Counted from the first letter of the stretch, positions 24,587 through 33,948 are shown. The stretch: DNA of 64,000 nucleotides from Chitinophagaceae bacterium UBA7600 (GCA_002478885.1 DLKC01000066.1:34840-98839); one strand, 5' to 3'. A program made the numbers and translations. The notes: a model not told the origin generated them from the sequence alone.

Positions 24587-24811
24587 TTAATCACACGTTT
24601 GGTTAATTACATCTTTGTAATAGGTAGTGCCAACTTTTGCATAGGAAACTTTTGCTACTCTTTTAAACGTTAATCCGGATATTGGGTTCGTGAGGTTGAA
24701 AGTACATATCGCCGCATTGAAATCACAGGTCTTCAAGTTGCCAACTTCCTGGGAATATAACGAAGGAGAACAAACAATTAAACTGGATAAAAGTGTGAGG
24801 CTTGTTTTCAT
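24587..24811 (-). CDS. Small secreted protein of unknown function
   Basis: 74 aa with a clear signal peptide (MKTSLTLLSSLIVCSPSLYS) and a mature part of about 53 residues containing three Cys (KTCDF, AICTF and the C-terminal NQTCD). It lies 19 nt upstream of the delta-60/T9SS gene on the same strand, so co-expression is likely. No family is recognised. The signal peptide and tight spacing support it as real rather than chance. Confidence 0.5.
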   Translation of the reverse strand: MKTSLTLLSSLIVCSPSLYSQEVGNLKTCDFNAAICTFNLTNPISGLTFKRVAKVSYAKVGTTYYKDVINQTCD

Positions 24812-24931
24812 GGCAGCAGGTTAAGTGTTCGATGACAGGTTTGCACTTTGAAACTACTGCAAATATTTAAACTGTTAAAATGAATGTTATATTCCGGGGA
24901 CGCTGTGGAGACAAAAATTTCTCTTCATTAT

Positions 24932-24956
24932 TTCGGTTGGCGGGGGAACCAACGAA
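24932..24956. repeat. Family D hairpin 3
   Basis: TTCG-G-TTGG pairs with CCAACGAA around CGGGGGAA, with one bulged G. It shares the GGTTGG/CCAAC core with the hairpins at 22399 and 22505. Confidence 0.45.
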
Positions 24957-24970
24957 TGGCGAAATTAATT

Positions 24971-25040
24971 AAGCTGCAAGCCTTAAGCTATTAGCTGCAG
25001 GCAAATACAAAAGGCTTAAAGCTTTTAGCTAACCGCTCAG
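24971..25040. repeat. 7-bp periodic repeat tract 1
   Basis: Two blocks of heptamers: AAGCTGC, AAGCCTT, AAGCTAT, TAGCTGC, AGGC in exact 7-bp steps from 24971, then GGCTTAA, AGCTTTT, AGCTAAC, CGCTCAG from 25013 in a shifted phase. It is intergenic. The rest of the gap 24812-25247 holds hairpin 3 and a family A arm; no gene is seen. Confidence 0.6.
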
Positions 25041-25052
25041 AACTGTTGCTTC

Positions 25053-25074
25053 TGTACAAGAGTGCGACGCAAGA
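25053..25074 (+). repeat. Interspersed repeat family A, solo right arm
   Basis: TGTACAAGAGTGCGACGCAA, in the region upstream of the TonB-dependent receptor gene. Confidence 0.7.
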
Positions 25075-25247
25075 AAAGCTTCATGCTTATTCCAATGCCC
25101 GTCTCCTAAGTTGTTAATTTCTTTTTTACATATTAATGTTAGTTAAGAGTAGACTACCACCCATGCCCGCAATTGACCGTTGGTAAAAACCAGCAGCGAT
25201 AACTGTAACACAACGGCAACTTTGCACACTTATATTGAAAAAAATCT

Positions 25248-27701
25248 ATGATCAAGTTAATACCCACGCTAACTTTAATGATGCTTTTATCTTTTGCCTC
25301 GATGGCGCAAAACATAAAAGGCACGGTGAAAGATGCCGAAGGCAAACCCGTTGCAAACGCAAATATTTCCTTACTGAGTGCAAAAGATTCTTCAGTGGTA
25401 AAACTCGCGGTATCAGACCAATATGGTCAATACCATTTCGCCAATATTAAAGATGGCCGGTACCTCGGTAGCATCAGTTATGTAGGTTACAAGACCGCGT
25501 GGTCGCCTGCATTCAACGTTGCGGCTGCTGATGTAACAATACCGGATATTGCGATCACAAAACTGAGCGGTGATCTGAAGAATGTTACCGTAGTGGCTAA
25601 AAAACCAATGATAGAAGTGAAGGCCGACAAAACCATCGTTAACGTGGAGAACAGCATTAACGCGGTGGGCAGCGATGCGTTGGAATTGTTGCGTAAATCG
25701 CCCGGCGTGTTGGTCGACAAAGATGATGCGCTTAGCCTTGCCGGCAAAAATGGCGTACAGGTTTATATCGATGGAAAGCCTTCGCCCCTTAGCGGTGCCG
25801 ATCTTGCGGCTTACCTTAAATCGATCCAGTCAACACAGATCGAAAGCATTGAACTCATCACCAATCCGTCAGCAAAATATGAAGCCGCGGGTAATGCGGG
25901 GATCATCAATATCAAACTAAAAAAGAATAAGGCTTTTGGTACCAACGGCTCTGTGAACGCCGGTTATAATATCGGGATCTATCCCAAATACAACGGTGGC
26001 TTTGCCTTTAATCACCGCGATAAAAAGATCAACATTTTTGGCAACTATAATTACAACCACAACCACAACGAAAGCTTTATGAACATTTACCGTGTTCAGC
26101 TCGATACCGTGTTTGATGGTCATTCCACCATGACCTTCCTCAACAACAGTCATGGGTTTAAGGGTGGCCTCGATTACTATGCAGGTAGCCGCAGCGTAAT
26201 CGGTGTAATGGTGAATGGTAATATTTCAGATAACGATTTTTCCAACCTGAGCAAGACCAGGATCTATTATCAGCCTACCGGTATTACCGATCGCCTGCTG
26301 GTTGCCGACAACTCCAGCCAGAGCAAACGGAACAACATAAACTTCAATGCAAATTACCGTTATGCCGATACAGCGAACAGAACGCTGAATATAGATGCCG
26401 ACTATGGTTTCTACGATATTAAGAGCAACCAGGTGCAGCCGAATTATTATTACGATTCCACGGGCACGGTATTGCAAAGCCAGCTCGTTTACAATATGAT
26501 CGCGCCTACCAATATTGATATGTATTCGCTGAAGGCTGACTATGAACAGGACTATAAAAAGGGCAGGCTTGGTATAGGCGCGAAATCTTCCTACGTGAAC
26601 TCAGTAAATAATTTCGACCGATACAATGTCTATTCAAATGAAAAAGTAAAAGACACGCTGCGCAGCAATGATTTCAACTACAGGGAAAACATCAATGCAG
26701 TGTATGTCAACTACAACAAACAATACAAAGGCGTAATGATCCAGGCGGGTCTCCGGGTAGAGAACACGCATTCAGAAGGGGAATCTTTTGGTTTTACCGG
26801 CAGTAACGGGGCTTATGAAAGCTACGACTCCGTGTTTAAAAGAGACTATACCGATTTCTTCCCAAGCGCCGCGGTCACTTTCAACAAAAACCCCAAAAGC
26901 CAGTGGAGCATCAGTTATAGCAGGCGCATCGACAGGCCGGCTTACCAGGACCTGAATCCCTTCGAGTTCAAACTCGATGAATATACTTACCAGAAAGGTA
27001 ATACACAGTTACGCCCGCAATACACCAACAGTATTGCCGTGACAAACACCTTCAAATACAGGCTCACGACAACGCTGAATTACAGCCATATCAGCGATGT
27101 GTTTTCACAGTTGATCGATACAGCCGAAAAATCAAAGGCATTTATTACAAAGAAGAATCTTGCAGACCAGGATATCGTAAGTCTTAACATCAGCATGCCC
27201 TTCCAGTATAAATGGTACAGCGTATTCGCCAATGTGAATACGTATTACTCAAAATACAGGGCCGATTTTGGCGAAGGCCGTACGATCAACCTCGATGTGT
27301 TTGCCGTAAATGTGTATGCACAGCAATCATTCAAGCTGGGTAAAAAGACAACAGCGGAACTCAGCGGCTTTTATACATCTCCCTCTATCTGGCAGGGTAC
27401 CTTCAAAAGCAAACAAATGTGGAGCCTTGATGCCGGTATTCAGCAAACGATCCTCAAAGGAAAGGGCACTGTTAAGGCAACCGTTACGGATATTTTCCAG
27501 ACTATGCGTTGGAGCGGCACCAGCAATTTTGCCGGCCAGTACATAAAAACCAATGGCGGTTGGGAGAGCAGGCAATTACGCATGAGCTTTACCTATCGCT
27601 TCGGCAATGCCCAGGTAAAAGCGGCACGCCAGCGGAAGACTGCAACCGACGAAGAAAGTAAACGCGTGGGCAGCCAGGGTGGCGGCTTAAGCAACAATTA
27701 A
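25248..27701 (+). CDS. TonB-dependent receptor / outer-membrane beta-barrel (OMP_b-brl_3 type)
   Basis: 817 aa. Signal peptide to about residue 20 (LLSFASMAQ). Then a carboxypeptidase-regulatory-like beta-sandwich (about 21-110: GTVKDAEGKPVANANISLL), a plug domain (about 125-225: VGSDALELLRKSPGVLVD, GVQVYIDGKPSPL, IESIELITNPSAKYEA) and a C-terminal 22-strand-type barrel. It lacks a SusD partner, so it is not a SusCD pair. Proteins of this class import or display ligands at the outer membrane; the ligand is unknown. A strong terminator follows directly. Confidence 0.9.
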   Translation: MIKLIPTLTLMMLLSFASMAQNIKGTVKDAEGKPVANANISLLSAKDSSVVKLAVSDQYGQYHFANIKDGRYLGSISYVGYKTAWSPAFNVAAADVTIPDIAITKLSGDLKNVTVVAKKPMIEVKADKTIVNVENSINAVGSDALELLRKSPGVLVDKDDALSLAGKNGVQVYIDGKPSPLSGADLAAYLKSIQSTQIESIELITNPSAKYEAAGNAGIINIKLKKNKAFGTNGSVNAGYNIGIYPKYNGGFAFNHRDKKINIFGNYNYNHNHNESFMNIYRVQLDTVFDGHSTMTFLNNSHGFKGGLDYYAGSRSVIGVMVNGNISDNDFSNLSKTRIYYQPTGITDRLLVADNSSQSKRNNINFNANYRYADTANRTLNIDADYGFYDIKSNQVQPNYYYDSTGTVLQSQLVYNMIAPTNIDMYSLKADYEQDYKKGRLGIGAKSSYVNSVNNFDRYNVYSNEKVKDTLRSNDFNYRENINAVYVNYNKQYKGVMIQAGLRVENTHSEGESFGFTGSNGAYESYDSVFKRDYTDFFPSAAVTFNKNPKSQWSISYSRRIDRPAYQDLNPFEFKLDEYTYQKGNTQLRPQYTNSIAVTNTFKYRLTTTLNYSHISDVFSQLIDTAEKSKAFITKKNLADQDIVSLNISMPFQYKWYSVFANVNTYYSKYRADFGEGRTINLDVFAVNVYAQQSFKLGKKTTAELSGFYTSPSIWQGTFKSKQMWSLDAGIQQTILKGKGTVKATVTDIFQTMRWSGTSNFAGQYIKTNGGWESRQLRMSFTYRFGNAQVKAARQRKTATDEESKRVGSQGGGLSNN

Positions 27702-27734
27702 ATAGCTCGTAAGATGGTTTTGGTGATTAAAAAC

Positions 27735-27768
27735 GGCTTGGGATGATTTATCCCGGGCCTTTTTTTTC
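27735..27768 (+). terminator. Rho-independent terminator of the TonB-dependent receptor gene
   Basis: GGCTTGGGAT (27735-27744) pairs with ATCCCGGGCC (27750-27759), using two G-T pairs, and a T-run follows. Confidence 0.8.
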
Positions 27769-27935
27769 CCCAACGATTATTTTAAATTTTTTTTACAATT
27801 CATGCAGCACTACCCGTGCAGTACTGGTCTATGATGTACCATTACGCCGAAACCAGGTGAACTAATTACTGCAGCTTGAGACTATTTTGAACCTTATGAG
27901 TAATACCTTATTTTCCAGATAATTGGAAAAACAGA

Positions 27936-27967
27936 AATCCCGGGCCTCAACCCGGGATTCTTTTTTC
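27936..27967. terminator. Strong, probably bidirectional terminator between receptor and asparaginase genes
   Basis: AATCCCGGG (27936-27944) pairs perfectly with CCCGGGATT (27951-27959). A CTTTTTT run follows on the plus strand and TCTGTTTTT on the minus strand. It can end the asparaginase transcript (stop 27991) and any transcript from 27770-27935. Confidence 0.75.
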
Positions 27968-27990
27968 TCATGTGACTACCTAAGAACCGC

Positions 27991-28932
27991 TTAACGATAT
28001 ATGGCTATTTGTTCCAATCCTGCATTGTCTTTTACCCCGCGGTACATGCCCTCGCAGTTAAACAGCAACGCCGCGTTCCCCTTTGCATCCACGCCGATCA
28101 TGCCCCCTTCGCCGCCGAGTTTAACCAGTTTGTCATTGGTTACCACATTCATGGCCGCTTCAAGCGATAGCCCCTTGTATTCCATAAGGCAGCTTACATC
28201 GTAGGCCGCCACAGCCTGCATAAATATTTCTCCGTGGCCCGTACAACTGATAGCGCAGGTTGTATTGTTGGCATAAGTTCCGGCGCCGATAACCGGGCTG
28301 TCCCCGATGCGGCCATATTGCTTATTGGTCATGCCGCCGGTAGAGGTTGCAGCGGCAATATTCCCGTGCATATCGCAGGCTACCGCACCCACCGTTCCAA
28401 ACTTCTTTTCCCTGGCCAGCGCCGGGTCCACCGAGTGGTCAAGCGCAAAAGCATCTGAATCCTGTATCGCCCTGAGCTGCTCATAACGGAAGGACGAAAA
28501 AAAGTAGGCATCTGCTTCAAAACGAAGCCCTTGCTTTTTTGCAAAAGTTTCAGCGCCTGCCCCGCATAAAAAAATATGGTTGCTCTTACGCATGATCTCA
28601 GCCGCAAGCGCTACCGGGTTGCGAACATTGCTCACCGCGCTTACCGCACCCGCAGCAAGATTGCTGCCATCCATAATCGAAGCATCCATCTCATGCCTGC
28701 CGTCTTTGGTAAACACTGAGCCACGACCTGCGTTAAAATGAATATCGTCTTCGAGCGAGGTTACGGCCGCAATAACCGAGTCAACCGCTGTTCCCCCTTT
28801 CGCTAAAACGGAATAGCCCGTTTGCAATGCCTCATTCAGCCCCGAGCGGTACGATGCTTCCAGCGAAGCGGTCATATTGCTTTTAAGAATGGTTCCGGCA
28901 CCGCCATGTATTGCAAGGGTAAATTTGTTCAT
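27991..28932 (-). CDS. Isoaspartyl peptidase / plant-type L-asparaginase (Ntn hydrolase)
   Basis: 313 aa. Family landmarks are IHGGAGT near the N-terminus, HFNAGRGSVFT (about 65-75) and the autocleavage/nucleophile Thr180 in KKFGTVGAVACD. Further on are GRIGDSPVIGAGTYA and SCTGHGE, which form the substrate pocket. The precursor is expected to cleave before Thr180 into alpha and beta subunits and then hydrolyse isoaspartyl peptides or L-asparagine. No signal peptide, so cytoplasmic. Divergent from the DUF6498 gene, with 66 nt between starts. Confidence 0.9.
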   Translation of the reverse strand: MNKFTLAIHGGAGTILKSNMTASLEASYRSGLNEALQTGYSVLAKGGTAVDSVIAAVTSLEDDIHFNAGRGSVFTKDGRHEMDASIMDGSNLAAGAVSAVSNVRNPVALAAEIMRKSNHIFLCGAGAETFAKKQGLRFEADAYFFSSFRYEQLRAIQDSDAFALDHSVDPALAREKKFGTVGAVACDMHGNIAAATSTGGMTNKQYGRIGDSPVIGAGTYANNTTCAISCTGHGEIFMQAVAAYDVSCLMEYKGLSLEAAMNVVTNDKLVKLGGEGGMIGVDAKGNAALLFNCEGMYRGVKDNAGLEQIAIYR

Positions 28933-28998
28933 ACGTGTTTATGGGTATTCGGCGAAGCGGCGAAAGTAGCTAAATTAGTAGCTTAAAACTTCTAAGAT

Positions 28999-29676
28999 TT
29001 GAAGCAGTTTCTTAAAAGGCGTTTAACATTGTCCGATTTTTTTTTGATAGCGGTCAACCTTGTGCCCTTATGGGGGGTGTGGTTTAAAGGCTGGAGCGCC
29101 ACGGAGCTTTTTATTGTTTATTGCATGGAGAGCATTATCCTGGGTGGCTACAATATCCTTATGATGCTGCTTGCTACGGCTTACCAAAAAAGGTATGGCA
29201 TCAATCAAAAGCCACAGGAAGCCGGCGGCATGCAGGGCTACTGGCTAATCCTTTTTTTTATCGTGCATTATGGCTTTTTTATTTTCATACAACTCAGCAT
29301 ATTCCTCGGGGTGTCGGGCATCGACAATGAGTCATCATTCGGTGCTTTTGGTTTTGTGGCGCATGTGCGGGATTATCTTTCTATCCAAATGCAATGGATG
29401 CTCCTGCTTTTTATTGCCAGCTATGGCCTTGTATTGCTCAAAGACTTTGTATTCAGCGGCACTTATAAAAGCGCTGTGGTCGAAAACCTGGTTTTCGCGC
29501 CTTATGCACGCATTTTTGTGCAGCAGTTCTGCGTTATACTCGGCGGTATGTTCCTTGGCTTTGGCGCAGGCAAAGTATTCGTACTCATTTTTGTAGTGGT
29601 AAAGCTCTGGTTCGAGAACCTGCTCGATTATAACAAAATGATCAAGGCACCTGTAACAACCGCCCCTGCAAAATAA
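28999..29676 (+). CDS. DUF6498-containing integral membrane protein
   Basis: 225 aa with about five to six membrane spans. The opening LTLSDFFLIAVNLVPLWGVWFKGWSATELFIVYCMESIILGGYN fits the DUF6498 pattern (NL-P-GV, GWS, then an E near the end of TM2). It has no known function and no catalytic motif. It is transcribed away from the asparaginase and followed by a family A arm and decayed DNA. Family call moderate. Confidence 0.6.
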   Translation: MKQFLKRRLTLSDFFLIAVNLVPLWGVWFKGWSATELFIVYCMESIILGGYNILMMLLATAYQKRYGINQKPQEAGGMQGYWLILFFIVHYGFFIFIQLSIFLGVSGIDNESSFGAFGFVAHVRDYLSIQMQWMLLLFIASYGLVLLKDFVFSGTYKSAVVENLVFAPYARIFVQQFCVILGGMFLGFGAGKVFVLIFVVVKLWFENLLDYNKMIKAPVTTAPAK

Positions 29677-29704
29677 ATTGATAGGTAACCCACTTTTGAT
29701 CTTC

Positions 29705-29741
29705 GTGGCATCACCGGTTGTGTCACTCACTTGTACATCCG
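29705..29741 (+). repeat. Interspersed repeat family A, solo left arm (TGTGTCACTC variant)
   Basis: GTGGCATCACCGGTTGTGTC, then ACTCACTTGTACATCCG, 29 nt after the DUF6498 stop. Confidence 0.7.
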
Positions 29742-29859
29742 TAATACTGTTCGGCAAAAGGCGACCCTCATTGCACAAACTGCTTCCAGGTATTGTACAG
29801 GGCTGGCGCTAGAAGCAATCTCATCCTGGATAGAAGATAATTCTATTCAACAGAGAGTA

Positions 29860-30608
29860 TCGTTATTGCGAAACTCACGCTTGCATATTACGAGAGACAA
29901 AGCCAGATAGGATTCCTCTTTTGCGGGAGTAAGCACGGTTCTTGGCAGTATCGATGCATCTTATTATTATGGAGAAAATACAATAGCATACATGCCTTAT
30001 ATTAAAGGCATACTCGATATGTGGGGAACTATTTTGCTACATCGAAATTTGACAACCCAATATAATTTTTTTAATGGACTTCGATATCATCCTCCAATAA
30101 TAGCTTTCCAGGGAGCTAAAGACGAAATCTTTCCTTTCGATAACGCTCCTGTTTATTTTTCGACAACTTCGGAACCAGATCCTACATTACATGCAGAATC
30201 ACTTTGTCTTCCTTCAACTTTTACTTTAACTGATAATACTCCGTCTACTTACGATGCGATTGCAATAGGGCAGACAGGATATGGAAAATTTTTACTGCAA
30301 GAGGATGGTCGGTTGAAGAATATTTAGATTGTAATATGAGACATGGCCTGGCCGACGACTGTTCTACTACCGGGTGTTATATAAGTAATTTTGGCACCTC
30401 GGTTATGACTAAAGATGGTGCATTCAATTATATAGCAGGCCGCGCAGCAACCTATTTTGTTTCGTTAATGCATGGCACCACTTTTACACGAACAAGATTT
30501 GTGGATTGCCAGAATTTTAGAAATAAATGTATTAATGATACTGATGGTTCGCATGCAGATTGCGATTATTCAGCCTCTGTAGAAGGCGATCAGATATGTA
30601 GTGACTAA
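29860..30608 (+). pseudogene. Decayed secreted hydrolase-like gene with frameshifts
   Basis: Coding-like pieces lie in different frames: residues ending SQIGFL before about 29916, then FAGVSTVLGSIDASYYYG through a 111-codon stretch to a stop at 30327 (PPIIAFQGAKDEIFPFD resembles the loop before the acid residue in alpha/beta hydrolases), then a third frame from about 30280 with GWSVEEYLDCNMRHGLADDC and a Cys-rich end. The frame that continues past 30327 reads straight through upstream of the apparent ATG at 30336, so the second ORF is not an independent gene. At least two frameshifts and no intact 5' end. The parent family is probably an alpha/beta hydrolase, but this is tentative. Confidence 0.45.
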
Positions 30609-30645
30609 CATCATATTCCAAATACCCGATATTATTCAAAAAATT

Positions 30646-32486
30646 ATGAAAAATAACTTGCAAAGCTTCAGCGCTCAAAATAATAAAATATTCAAACCTT
30701 TATTATTCACATACATTTTGCTTGTATCATTTGCACCTGCATTACAAGCCCAGCCGGGAACAGTAGATAATAGTTTTGGAAATATCGGCAAAGTAATTAC
30801 TGAAAATGGAGTTCCGTATTGCACTGCCCTGCAAAATGACGGAAAAATTATAGCTGGCGGATTTACTGTGGAAGGAAATCTGGGAATGATGTTAGCTCGT
30901 TATGATTCCAATGGGAATGTAGATTCATCGTTTGGCGTGGATGGCAAAGTGGTTACAAATCTGACTACAGAATATCAATTTTATAATGCTGTAGCAAGAG
31001 TAATTATTATACAGGCAGATGGAAAGATCATTACAATAGGCAATGGTTATAGAAAAGTTACAGGTTCAGATTTTGGTATTGATAATGATGTGCTCCTCGT
31101 ACGGTATAACAGCGATGGTAGTCTTGACAACAGCTTTGGTAATAACGGGGTGGTGATCAGTGATTTTGGAGATGAGGATGAAATTGCCTATGCCGCGGCG
31201 CTGCAAACCGATGGCAAAATTGTAGTAGGTGGTAGCAGTGATCAGAGTTGGTTAGTGGTAAGGTATTTACCCAATGGTAACTTAGATGCTGCATTTAATG
31301 ATGATGGCTGGATACGAACAACATACAATGGCTTTGATCATGTCTACAGCATTGCAGTACAGCCCGATGGTAAAATTATTGCAGCAGGCAAGACAGGGAT
31401 CACTTTGGATAATGATAAATTTATCCTGGTTCGCTATTTAACCGATGGTACTCCGGATGCTTCCTTTGGCAACAATGGCAGCGTAATAACCAATTTTGGG
31501 TCTGCCGGAGACGAGATAAGGTCAATTGTGTTGCAGCCAGACGGTAAGATTATTGCAGCAGGCAAAACAGGTAACAAGCTTGCATACGGAGGGGATATCG
31601 CGGTAGCCCGTTATCAAACCAATGGCTTGATTGACAGCAGCTTCGGAGTGAATGGTAAAGTAACAACTGTTGTTGGAACAAGATCTTCAGAAACAAGAAC
31701 TGCATTGCTGCAGACAGACGGGCAGATTATTATTGCAGGCAATAACTTTAATACTAACGGCGAAGGTGCACCTTCTGACTTTGTCATAGTGCGATATAAT
31801 AAAGACGGGGCATTAAATGATCACTTTGGAGAAAATGGGATAGTTATAACAGATATAAATGGAAGTGATATTGCCTATGATGCCTTACTGCAGCCAGATG
31901 GGAAAATAGTAGTTGTTGGCCAAACAGAACCAGTCAATTTTGTTTTGGTTCGTTACAATGGCGATGTAGAAGACAGCCAAAATTTGCAAGGATAAAAAAA
32001 TGGTTGCATAAGCACGGTTTTACCTGGAATGATTTTCCACACCTGGCAGGCAATACCATTACCGTAGAACGCAGCGAAAACGGGGCTATATTTAACCCTC
32101 TTGCCACTTTAACCACACATCGTGGTAATCAACCGAACAGCTTTGAAGACCCTGCACCCTTACCCGGAACTAATTATTACAGGCTAACTGCCGTAGCTGC
32201 AGATGGGAGTAACATAACTTCCAATGTGCTGGCAATAGAAAATAACAATCCCGCTTCCATAAAAATCTACCCCAATCCCGTAAAGAATAATTTGGTTATT
32301 GAGGGGCTGCCTTCAGCAGGCAATACAAAACTGCGCATCACAGATTTATACGGCAACAATGTTTATAAAGCAACTGCAACAGCCAACACGTTCAACTGCA
32401 ATATTGCTTCGCTAAAAGCAAGTGCGTATATCATTATTATCGAAACGGGTAATGAAACAATAACAAGGAAGTTTGTAAAGGAGTAG
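30646..32486 (+). pseudogene. Delta-60 repeat / T9SS protein, split by a frameshift
   Basis: Paralogue of the protein at 22723-24567. The first part (start 30646, signal peptide ending at LQAQ; an upstream in-frame start at 30601 is less likely) carries about seven delta-60 repeats and runs to a stop at 31995. The second part continues in another frame from about 31970 (PKFARIKKW) through the HKHGFTW linker to a complete T9SS domain (IKIYPNPVKNNLVIEG to KFVKE) ending at 32486. Alignment with the paralogue places a one-base indel between about 31962 and 31980. This may be a true pseudogene, phase variation or a sequencing error. More AT-rich than its paralogue. Confidence 0.8.
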
Positions 32487-32583
32487 CTGTCAGGTGCAAT
32501 AGTCATAGGTGGCGGAGTAGACGCCGGGTTTTTGCCAACGCCTTTTACACCGGCCATACAACATCCATGTCTCTTCAACATTT

Positions 32584-32740
32584 ACCATGCACCATTTCCC
32601 GCCCCCCCTCTCAGGTTTCACGTCTGCCGTTTCACGTTTGACGCATCCATTCCCACCGGCCCATTTACCCATTCACGATCCCCCTCTCACGTCTGCCGTC
32701 TCACTTCTCACGTTTCTCCATTCACCCCTCCCCCTTTCCC
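32584..32740. repeat. 7-bp periodic repeat tract 2 (C-rich)
   Basis: Heptamers such as TTTCACG, TCTGCCG, TTTCACG, TTTGACG (ACG/CCG at 32620, 32627, 32634, 32641) and TCTCACG, TCTGCCG, TCTCACT, TCTCACG (32689, 32696, 32703, 32710), with phase slips between blocks. It fills the 312-nt gap after the split delta-60 gene; no gene is seen there. Confidence 0.65.
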
Positions 32741-32798
32741 GGTACATACCTAATGGATACTTGGTAGATAAGCCGTAGTAAAAGCGCAAAAAAGCGTA

Positions 32799-33791
32799 TC
32801 AATCTTTGAGTAATTGTTTGCATTCCCCCCTTAACTTATCGGGGTCAATGGCGGCGGTGCCCACCTCTTCGCAAACCAGCCCACCGGCGATATTGGCCAT
32901 CTGGGCTGCCAGCTCAATATCTTTTGTGGCGGCATATACAAGGGAGGCTACGGCAATAACCGTATCGCCGGCCCCGCTTACGTCGGCAATATTGCGCATA
33001 TGCGTGGGAATGATCTTCGAAAAATTTCCCTTCTGGAAATACACGCCTTTTTCTGAAAGTGTGATAAGGGATATCTTGTGGCTGAGTATGTTATGCAGCT
33101 CCGAATGGATATTTTTCAGGCTTGCCTCGCTTACTTCATCGGTCAGCAGGTTCAGCCCTTCCTTTACTTCTTTCAGGTTGGGTTTAAATATGTCAACCGT
33201 TTTATAGGAAAAGAAGTTTTTGCGTTTGGGGTCAACAGTGGTTACCATATCGTTGGCCTTGCAAATGGTAATCAGCCGCTCAATCAGCGTTTCCGTAAGA
33301 ACGCCTTTGTTGTAGTCCTCGAATATGGCAACATGTGGCTGGTAGCGTTTAACAAAAGAACTGAAATTGCTGATAAGCAGCTCTTCATCTTCCGGCGAAA
33401 TATTTTTTGTTACCTCCGAATCAAGCCGCATCATTTGCTGGTTGCGGCTGATAATGCGGATCTTATTGGTAGTGATGCGTTCCGTGCTTTTTACGATATA
33501 CTTGGTGTCTATCTGGTTATCCTGCAATAAGCCGATCAGTGTTTCCGCATCATCATCGGCGCCGGTTACGGAGAACAGCGTGGTTTCGGCTTTCAATGCA
33601 GCCGTGTTCAATGCCACATTGCCCGCGCCGCCAATACGGTACTCCTTGTCTTTGAGCACAACGACCGGTACTGGCGCCTCGGGTGAAATACGGTCTACCT
33701 TCCCCCACCAGTAGGTATCGAGCATTACATCGCCGATCACCGCCACTTTTAGCGTGGGAAACTGCTGGAAGAGTTTATCAAAATCGTTCAT
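32799..33791 (-). CDS. PfkB-family kinase, heptose-7-phosphate kinase (HldE/RfaE kinase domain)-like
   Basis: 330 aa ribokinase/PfkB fold. N-terminal VAVIGDVMLDTYWWGKVDRI and SPEAPVPVV are typical of D-glycero-beta-D-manno-heptose-7-phosphate kinase, followed by the PfkB glycine motif RIGGAGNVALN. The C-terminal signature DVSGAGDTVIA has the catalytic Asp. The cytidylyltransferase half found in E. coli HldE is absent, so this is the single-domain kinase type; ADP-transfer would need another protein. It should feed ADP-heptose for lipopolysaccharide core or heptose-based glycans. Apparently monocistronic. Confidence 0.82.
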   Translation of the reverse strand: MNDFDKLFQQFPTLKVAVIGDVMLDTYWWGKVDRISPEAPVPVVVLKDKEYRIGGAGNVALNTAALKAETTLFSVTGADDDAETLIGLLQDNQIDTKYIVKSTERITTNKIRIISRNQQMMRLDSEVTKNISPEDEELLISNFSSFVKRYQPHVAIFEDYNKGVLTETLIERLITICKANDMVTTVDPKRKNFFSYKTVDIFKPNLKEVKEGLNLLTDEVSEASLKNIHSELHNILSHKISLITLSEKGVYFQKGNFSKIIPTHMRNIADVSGAGDTVIAVASLVYAATKDIELAAQMANIAGGLVCEEVGTAAIDPDKLRGECKQLLKD

Positions 33792-33894
33792 AACAAATCA
33801 ATGGGTTTGTTTACATCCGGTAGTCAACAGCCGGCCGTGCTACAAAAGTACAGGACTCTCTTGTTAGTTGACTGCACAAACAACTACGTTAGCC

Positions 33895-33946
33895 GAAGAG
33901 TGCGACGCAACAGGCGATGCCAACTGCACCACGGCCGGTCCACAAA
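33895..33946 (+). repeat. Interspersed repeat family A, solo right arm
   Basis: GAGTGCGACGCAACAGGCGA, then TGCCAACTGCACCACGGCCGG, ending 2 nt before the stop codon of the permease gene. Confidence 0.75.
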
Positions 33947-33948
33947 AT

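Noticed and set aside
30336..30608. Independent 90-aa gene
   Set aside because: The same frame continues coding-like upstream of the ATG (GWSVEEYLDCN), so it is the tail of a frameshifted gene.
31960..32004. Programmed frameshift in the delta-60 gene
   Set aside because: No slippery heptamer with a following structure is evident, and the paralogue is intact without one; simple indel or decay is more likely.
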